From assembly GCA_002496635.1 (NCBI GenBank), contig DAKQ01000087.1, forward strand, positions 1 to 7,919: a DNA stretch of 7,919 bases, read 5' to 3'. The stretch's first letter is position 1. Each line of letters starts with the position of its first letter. The notes under the pieces were generated by a model. That model searched no databases. It was not told where the DNA came from and worked only from the letters and a program-made list of their open reading frames with translations. The DNA comes from Euryarchaeota archaeon UBA82 (GTDB lineage: Archaea; Thermoplasmatota; Poseidoniia; Poseidoniales; Poseidoniaceae). Of the stretch, positions 6,001 through 7,919 are shown piece by piece. Both the position numbers and the translations under genes were made by a program.

Positions 6001-7919
6001 AGCGTTGGATGTTTGAAGGCTGATATCAGCCCATTGAATCCAAGCAACCTTCGAGATGACCCAGAGTCTTTCCTACCAGATGGATTCGGCCCAGTCAATG
6101 TTATTCTCCGATTCGAAGAATCATTGCCAAACGAAGGCTGTGCTCCTCTAGATGCAAGTTACCTTGGCCTACAAGGACAATGGGATCCATGTGCAAATGT
6201 ACCTGGGAACAACCATTTCAGAACAATCATGACCTACAACGCAAATGGATTCTCTCTGATTGGAAGAACAATCTTGTCAGTTGACGATCAGATTGTATAC
6301 ACAAGCGAAATTGATCCAGTTACCGGTTTGGTCGTTCCAAAGCCAATGGTTGTCACAGGACAGCTAAAGGATGAACTTGGAACCAACTTGACAGACCGTA
6401 CAATCCGTGTAAGTTATGAGATGGTAAACGGCCAAAGTGGTCCAGTAAATTGCAACGCTGGTGTGACTGATAGCGATGGATTCTACTCCATCGCTTGCCC
6501 ACTTTCAGATGCAACTGCTGGTAAGACAAAGGTCACAGTATCGTACTCTTCTTATGATAACAACGATGCATTCCGTTACGACAACAAGACGGTTCAAACC
6601 GAATTCGATGTTTTCTCGAACTCAACCCTTGCAATAAACGAAGTCGGGCCATTCAAGTCCAGTGTCGATACATACACAGTAGACGGACTCTCTTACCCAG
6701 TTCTTTATCTGAAAGAATCCTTCCACGTTGATGCCCTTCTCAGTCAGAGCAACGGGCGCTCCGTAGGCGGGAAGTGTCTGAACATCTATCTTGACCCAGA
6801 AGAAAACATTCGTCCTATCGCAACAATTCGTACAAGCGATGTCGATGGAACTGCAGAATGGTTTAGTGGAGATCCACTCCAAAACCCAACACTGCGTGGT
6901 GTGGAATTAACTGGTGGTAAGAAGGAAGGATTCAGAACTCTGCGAGTTGCCTTTGAACCAGACTTCAACATCCCGGGAGGTTGTGATAAGGACGTCGAGA
7001 ATGTTCTCAATGGTTCATTCGCAGAACTCGATGTTTTGGTACGATCTCGTGTTGACATGCAAGTCGAAACCACTTGGTACAGAGGCGGTGCAGCAGGTGT
7101 TCCTGAAAATACCCCAATTATTGGAGAAGTAGCACTTCTACGTGACAGAATTGACGTTTCGATTGAGAATGAAGAAATACAATTTATCCGCCAATATCGA
7201 GATGAAACCGGAGCTTGGGTAACAATGCCTGGTGGAACAAACAATTCAATTACGAACGAACAAGGAATTGCTCGTTTCGAATGGAATTTCGATGGCCGGA
7301 TATGTGATGGGGAGGAGTGTACTGGAGAATGGCAAGTTATTGCTGTCTACGCAGGAAGCACTAACTTCCAAGCATCCCAAAACAACATTACCTTTGCAGT
7401 TGATTACAAAGAAGCGGTTGCCGAGGAGAAAGCAGGCTTCTTCTCTCCAGAAAATTTGATGGCTTATGGTATTGTTCTGATGGCTCTACTTGTTGCGAGT
7501 GCGCTTTATTATCGTCGAGCAATGAGTCGAAGACAAGTACAGTCGCTACGTGGAATTCTCACTGATACGATGATGCAACTCGAAGCGAGTAACGAATACA
7601 TCAAGATCATCTTTGATTGTTACAAGAACCTCGTCAAGCACTTCCGTAAGTACGGCTTCATGAAGAAGGTTTACGAAACCACTCGTGAATTTGAGGCAGC
7701 AGTTCGTGCAGCATTCAACATGGTTCCTCCACAACAGTTGGATGGTTTCCTTACCATATTCGAAGAAGCACGTTATTCGGATCACAGCATCGGCATCCTA
7801 CAACGTGATCAAGCGATTAGCACACTTGGCGCAATCACCACTTCGATCACAGCCGCATTAGGTGAAGATTCGATGGTGAAGAGGTATGAAGGCACAGGTT
7901 TGTACGATAAACAAACCAA
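61..7919 (+). CDS. Giant calcium-binding thrombospondin type-3 repeat surface protein with C-terminal membrane anchor and DUF4129-like tail (3' partial)
   Basis: This uninterrupted frame gives at least 2,619 residues and has no stop before the window ends. Visible domains in order are: a basic N-terminus and hydrophobic segment (14-34); a linker (36-121); an Asp-rich array of about 28 DxDxDGxxD-type motifs (122-1211), known from thrombospondin type-3 repeats that bind calcium; a beta-rich stalk with about five Ig-like units (1213-2449); a transmembrane helix (2466-2484) followed by RRAMSRR; and a helical tail resembling DUF4129 (2516-2597). I infer a single-pass surface protein with about 2,430 residues outside the cell. 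A role in adhesion, cell-envelope structure or calcium-dependent contact is plausible but not shown. No peptidase, glycosidase or transglutaminase motif was recognised. The ATG at 61 is chosen because a purine-rich GAGGGG lies five bases upstream and a signal-like segment follows at once. The same frame is open back to base 1, so an earlier start is formally possible. The tail looks nearly complete, so probably only a short C-terminus is missing. Confidence 0.96.
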   Translation, partial: MLENRYKKNSESNILTSIILVMLMVLSTTIAMMIPTEWDEPETTVDVEYSPMESSPAMQSMNQAGQGNYDGAATFNTDNVHPSLQDIMWTDTGVASGVIHDITAIEAIMSSNNFLIEESNRDDHDNDGISDLYDLDDDNDGIYDLLERFDGCFGTDPFDHDNDGILDIDDYDDDNDGILEGPIDYAALEAQGFDPRNVSTDRYVVETTLHPWISPPTAVGAFYLADQHPYDHDNDGVTDEDTDGSGAGRFDEDDDNDGRIDQFTWPCDFDNDGVRDYFDEDDDNDGVADVEDSNPYDATIMTSHTQAGNLFVTPVVWDFIDYRDYSGGVNYVTLEAARVDANDEFDWQGGATGDGAAGTPSFTDIIDGDLDGDGIPNFIDPDNDDDGTPDSADTDDDDDGILDMFDPDDDNDGIPDVCTNVDYNNDGLSDYTWTNRTPYETPGGNTDGKAGVDCELDYDQDLDDDRLRPFDQNYNAIYDWLDPDMGGTTSPDNLGNVLVSGDATNFEYDTDDDNIDNENDSFPLDKASDVLAWNCPTAANPNPTNPDPRCQTRRASFSQFNDWDGDGILNWEDIDDDNDGIIDMLDIDWDCDLDNDGDLHAINGALYRDDGPNAVDSDIDGDGLENDIDWDDDNDGLSDLYDPDDGNCGLVDPDLNDAFQQPAYPVGDGGTLTGGADNQDYATNADLYWSLVFLHNPFSEMMLDYNGYDGTTNPVTPGTVPEFYWFLFARWSSYNGGNEWDIDSDGDSLVNGLDIDQDGDGLPDWWDQDEGNDGIQDVNDVKMGGTINMTSCGITVGNLGQGFVCGYSYAIAYQMPLNGVNAQFGLPYSTRPDAVVDQGATAGGASGNWSCTPGAQGGCWHYDFGGDGNTDSAITYLQMQNNRDSFVTWMGLATGIWQWNSDNGPEADFPDELGADLLQNDVDGDIDGDFYNNTIDLDDDYDSVFDWFDVDDDNDGLWDYFEIDSNDDLDDDAGQENGNFFSGTNCVDNDDDGNDADADDDGFYQAVWDRGDMTLGLLQPKVYDVDNDNDGVPDGEDVDDDNNGVLDADQELIAGCFWGEEQSTWDHDNDGIVNWADDDWDGDGISNTVELQISITQAFDHDNDGDRDDIDVDDDEDGMHDEDEVMLWPERFDRNSTNPWDHDDFGSGEALANPTDPFTGPDVIDQDDDNDTRADADWDHLEEGFSSDPCYAGALSSDWDSDNDCTLDEDDKAPTYITLDMPGNLWMDAQSPAIFSGVVQWVNPITQVLENASNLPVQIHIEWAANGTTAIETTNILTGQDGRFSVGQFLYPEDIVVGDNTTYKVYAVVTEMFAFNGATSADYLVGVEANMTIDPSSNNWEFFRSDEQQLWLEFYSYYTADYQRGIYSNPIPYAPVTFSFYGGLFGNLTEPTNFTNFDGLGYRANSFGLTSVSFEQVGGASGVWKQVQFNSTMDNGAGVAPGGLEEIIWNNNTKVHDIVQDSNGLSAQYERVNTSLPAGDYSYIGRVQPDLASEYPFPFLHGDEDDPRSMRVMHRMNIAGTMTLEGTQPITFFDATINNGDGTFGNWRYMYHGPALTAAGIDYNEVSAYKAYSTLWDGNDASLTGEATNIIDFVDVNATHWFITLVNGGDSNLPPCGQVDPSDPDSPVRCEIVPEMDTGTSLGLAGDVSNRTEVPWTIDPIAVQLDRDRNGIFSSGGETQFTQTPKCRDALGNDILMTLQGDETECQSKGGTEAVYDYNFTWESQFSSGTYGMRVDFTNSAYYFTGNSSTLATTGAYINVTVVGTTDFQLTSIPRLYRNTNTSIQARLVDNSLQPVREAPVNYTWSFDGRTETSYTDTNGFFEMPFNITADDDLGSFTLTFDYEGTPLLKPSNAVQQVWVVSRTYVSVISTDGNIRQNGDLWDFTAQVKDDNKTFEYDSGGRDLDGTTAPNGGLVDVIFEGTDFDNVQHRQVIATLAPSAGVISLPETQPDNAHLCYYDGNGDGFADRDLNQNGVLERLESVGCLKADISPLNPSNLRDDPESFLPDGFGPVNVILRFEESLPNEGCAPLDASYLGLQGQWDPCANVPGNNHFRTIMTYNANGFSLIGRTILSVDDQIVYTSEIDPVTGLVVPKPMVVTGQLKDELGTNLTDRTIRVSYEMVNGQSGPVNCNAGVTDSDGFYSIACPLSDATAGKTKVTVSYSSYDNNDAFRYDNKTVQTEFDVFSNSTLAINEVGPFKSSVDTYTVDGLSYPVLYLKESFHVDALLSQSNGRSVGGKCLNIYLDPEENIRPIATIRTSDVDGTAEWFSGDPLQNPTLRGVELTGGKKEGFRTLRVAFEPDFNIPGGCDKDVENVLNGSFAELDVLVRSRVDMQVETTWYRGGAAGVPENTPIIGEVALLRDRIDVSIENEEIQFIRQYRDETGAWVTMPGGTNNSITNEQGIARFEWNFDGRICDGEECTGEWQVIAVYAGSTNFQASQNNITFAVDYKEAVAEEKAGFFSPENLMAYGIVLMALLVASALYYRRAMSRRQVQSLRGILTDTMMQLEASNEYIKIIFDCYKNLVKHFRKYGFMKKVYETTREFEAAVRAAFNMVPPQQLDGFLTIFEEARYSDHSIGILQRDQAISTLGAITTSITAALGEDSMVKRYEGTGLYDKQT
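100..162 (+). other. N-terminal signal peptide or membrane anchor
   Basis: Residues ~14-34 form an unbroken hydrophobic run rich in Ile, Leu, Val and Met (NILTSIILVMLMVL and onward to AMMIP). It is preceded by a polar N-terminus with basic residues Arg5, Lys7 and Lys8, and followed by an acidic stretch (EWDEPE). This basic-hydrophobic-acidic pattern is that of a Sec signal. A type I cleavage site after Ala31 (T-I-A) is possible. There is no lipobox cysteine. Whether it is cleaved or kept as an anchor cannot be decided here. Confidence 0.85.
166..423 (+). other. Extracellular linker between signal segment and calcium repeats
   Basis: Residues ~36-121 are mixed polar sequence rich in Ser, Gln, Asn and Met, without the DxDxDG motif and without a recognised domain. 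The stretch probably spaces the repeat array from the membrane or signal-cleavage site. Confidence 0.5.
601..750 (+). other. Asp-poor insert 1 in the repeat array
   Basis: Residues ~181-230 separate two motif clusters. They are rich in aromatic and aliphatic residues (Tyr185, Phe193, Tyr203, Trp212, Phe222, Tyr223) and contain no DxDxDG motif. The length suits a small loop or mini-domain packed on the rod. No family is recognised. Confidence 0.5.
958..1146 (+). other. Asp-poor insert 2 in the repeat array
   Basis: Residues ~300-362 again interrupt the motifs with an aromatic, Val/Thr-rich segment (Phe311, Trp317, Phe319, Tyr322, Tyr331) that could form beta strands, followed by a Gly/Ala-rich turn. 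No family is recognised. Its position between motif clusters parallels insert 1. Confidence 0.5.
2023..2280 (+). other. Aromatic insert 3 in the repeat array
   Basis: Residues ~655-740 hold two strongly aromatic stretches (YWSLVFLHNPF and EFYWFLFARW) flanked by Gly/Asn/Thr-rich sequence. They are hydrophobic enough to look like short membrane segments, but each is only about 10 residues long and lies within an acidic extracellular region, so buried strands of a small inserted domain are more likely. No family is recognised. Confidence 0.5.
2401..2814 (+). other. Large Cys-containing insert 4 in the repeat array
   Basis: Residues ~781-918 form the longest gap without a canonical DxDxDG motif. 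The segment is rich in Gly, Asn, Gln and aromatics and has four cysteines in two close pairs (792/805 and 851/859), consistent with two local disulfides. It contains GGDGNTDSA, which partly resembles a metal loop. It is long enough for an independent domain, perhaps a binding module carried by the rod, but no known family is recognised. Confidence 0.5.
3697..4050 (+). other. Ig-like/transthyretin-like unit 1 of the stalk
   Basis: Residues ~1213-1330 begin right after the last calcium motif. The hydrophobic-polar alternation indicates beta strands (FSGVVQWV, VQIHIEW, YKVYAVVTE), and the central turn TGQDGRFSVGQF fits the pattern T-x-x-(D/N)-G-x-F seen in CarboxypepD_reg-like and Ig-like surface repeats. 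Possible N-glycosylation sequons are NAS, NGT, NTT and NMT. The family is assigned by pattern only. Confidence 0.55.
4051..5355 (+). other. Central beta-rich stalk region without a recognised family
   Basis: Residues ~1331-1765 show alternating beta-type sequence, many aromatic residues and several N-x-T/S sequons (NLT, NFT, NTT-type), but no repeat or catalytic motif I can name. Two close cysteine pairs (1616/1630 and 1687/1706) lie toward its end, next to a DRDRNGIF loop (1666-1673) that resembles part of a calcium-binding loop but lacks the final acidic ligand in register. It probably contains two to four more beta-sandwich domains. Confidence 0.4.
5356..5646 (+). other. Ig-like unit 2 of the stalk
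   Basis: Residues ~1766-1862 have the strand pattern of a bacterial-type Ig-like domain: an opening strand, SIQARLVDNSLQPVREAPV (variable then linker), VNYTWSF, a TDTNGFFEMPF turn, and a closing FTLTFDYEGTPLLKPSNA segment. The closing segment resembles the Y-x-G-x-x-x-(Y/F)-x-x-S ending common in Big-type repeats. The domain probably extends the stalk. The assignment rests on pattern, not on a search. Confidence 0.6.
5935..6000 (+). other. Embedded EF-hand-like calcium loop pair
   Basis: Residues 1959-1967 read DGNGDGFAD, a type-3-like loop. It is followed directly by DLNQNGVLERLE (1969-1980). The second is a full 12-residue EF-hand loop, with Asp at position 1, Asn at 3 and 5, Gly at 6, Leu at 8 and Glu at 12. 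Cys1956 and Cys1984 bracket the element and could clamp it with a disulfide. It sits within the beta stalk, far from the main calcium array. Confidence 0.6.
6286..6615 (+). other. Ig-like/CarboxypepD_reg-like unit 3 of the stalk
   Basis: Residues ~2076-2185 show the order VVTGQLKDELGTNLTDRTI, VSYEM, a TDSDGFYSIACP turn, and TKVTVSYSSYD. This matches the usual pattern of a strand, a D-x-x-G turn with a polar tail, a second strand, then T-D-x-(D/N)-G-x-(F/Y). Cys2131 and Cys2146 flank the turn and could be bonded. The role is most likely structural. Confidence 0.6.
6688..6960 (+). other. Ig-like unit 4 of the stalk
   Basis: Residues ~2210-2300 show the same order as the preceding unit: FHVDALLSQSNGRSVGG, a strand CLNIYLD, a TSDVDGTAEWF turn, and a closing TLRVAFEPD strand. 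Cys2239 may pair with Cys2308 just after the unit. The match to Ig-like repeats is by pattern only. Confidence 0.5.
7060..7407 (+). other. Membrane-proximal Ig-like unit 5
   Basis: Residues ~2334-2449 include an opening strand (MQVETTWY), the turn TNEQGIARFEWNF, and the ending WQVIAVYAGSTNFQASQ. That ending closely follows the Y-x-G-(D/S)-x-N-(Y/F)-x-x-S signature of Big_3-type bacterial Ig-like repeats. A CDGEEC loop (Cys2415/Cys2420) follows the turn. This is the best-supported Ig-like unit, and it leads directly into the transmembrane helix through a short acidic linker. Confidence 0.65.
7456..7512 (+). other. C-terminal transmembrane helix
   Basis: Residues ~2466-2484 (LMAYGIVLMALLVASALYY) form a hydrophobic helix of membrane-spanning length. 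It is followed at once by RRAMSRR, a strong positive-inside stop-transfer signal. This places the long N-terminal part outside and the remaining tail in the cytoplasm. Confidence 0.92.
7606..7851 (+). other. Cytoplasmic DUF4129-like domain (PF13559)
   Basis: Residues ~2516-2597 are predicted helical and follow the DUF4129 pattern: a Y-x-x-L-V-x-x-(F/L) helix, a basic stretch (RKYGFMKK), the T-T-R-E-F motif, an Ala-rich helix, a (F/L)-x-x-(I/L)-(F/Y)-E-E-A-R-Y-S motif, and a helix containing D-Q-A. In other prokaryotes this domain is usually the C-terminal tail of membrane transglutaminase-like proteins and related membrane proteins. Its function is unknown. About 22 residues follow before the window ends. 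Recognition is from memory of the family pattern, not from a search. Confidence 0.72.

Noticed and set aside
6786..7244. A 152-codon minus-strand frame and other minus-strand frames in the stalk half (4162-4973, 6622-6882, 7546-7785)
   Set aside because: They fully overlap a well-supported domain-bearing + strand frame. They show no start signal, no coherent hydrophobic pattern and no recognisable motif.
7408..7512. Sortase (LPxTG) or archaeosortase (PGF-type) sorting signal at the C-terminus
   Set aside because: The transmembrane helix is preceded by FFSPEN, not LPxTG or PGF, and is followed by a >130-residue tail, whereas sorting signals end just after the helix.

Overview
The window is essentially one very long protein-coding gene on the + strand. 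From the ATG at 61, the reading frame runs without a stop to the last base (7919). That gives at least 2,619 codons plus two bases, and the stop codon lies beyond the window. Only the first 60 bases are possible non-coding leader. I found no RNA gene, insertion sequence, CRISPR array, integron or second convincing gene. The small open frames on other strands and frames are by-products of the Asp-rich repeat coding (GAC/GAT/AAC strings).

The predicted product is a giant single-pass cell-surface protein. Its parts in order are: a short basic N-terminus and a hydrophobic segment (signal peptide or anchor, residues ~14-34); a ~90-residue linker; a ~1,090-residue Asp-rich array of about 28 calcium-binding thrombospondin type-3-like motifs (residues ~122-1211), in small clusters separated by aromatic, Asp-poor inserts; a ~1,250-residue beta-rich stalk with at least five Ig-like/transthyretin-like repeats and one embedded EF-hand-like calcium loop; a C-terminal transmembrane helix (residues ~2466-2484) followed by a basic stop-transfer sequence; and a helical cytoplasmic tail that resembles DUF4129 (PF13559). 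The topology is therefore a calcium-dependent rigid ectodomain outside and a small conserved domain inside.

The sequence suggests a planktonic archaeon, most likely Marine Group II (Candidatus Poseidoniales, Thermoplasmatota). The reasons are the very long acidic type-3 repeat surface protein with a C-terminal membrane anchor, the DUF4129-like tail, moderate GC content, and frequent GGA and CGA codons. This is inference from general knowledge. No marker gene is present, and a bacterium with a similar giant surface protein cannot be excluded.

The most notable points are: the fusion of a DUF4129-like cytoplasmic tail to a calcium-binding ectodomain with no visible transglutaminase domain; strict 13-residue phasing of paired calcium motifs; eight identical DDDNDG hexapeptides that all use different codon strings; near-absence of lysine in the acidic region; and seven closely spaced cysteine pairs in the stalk.
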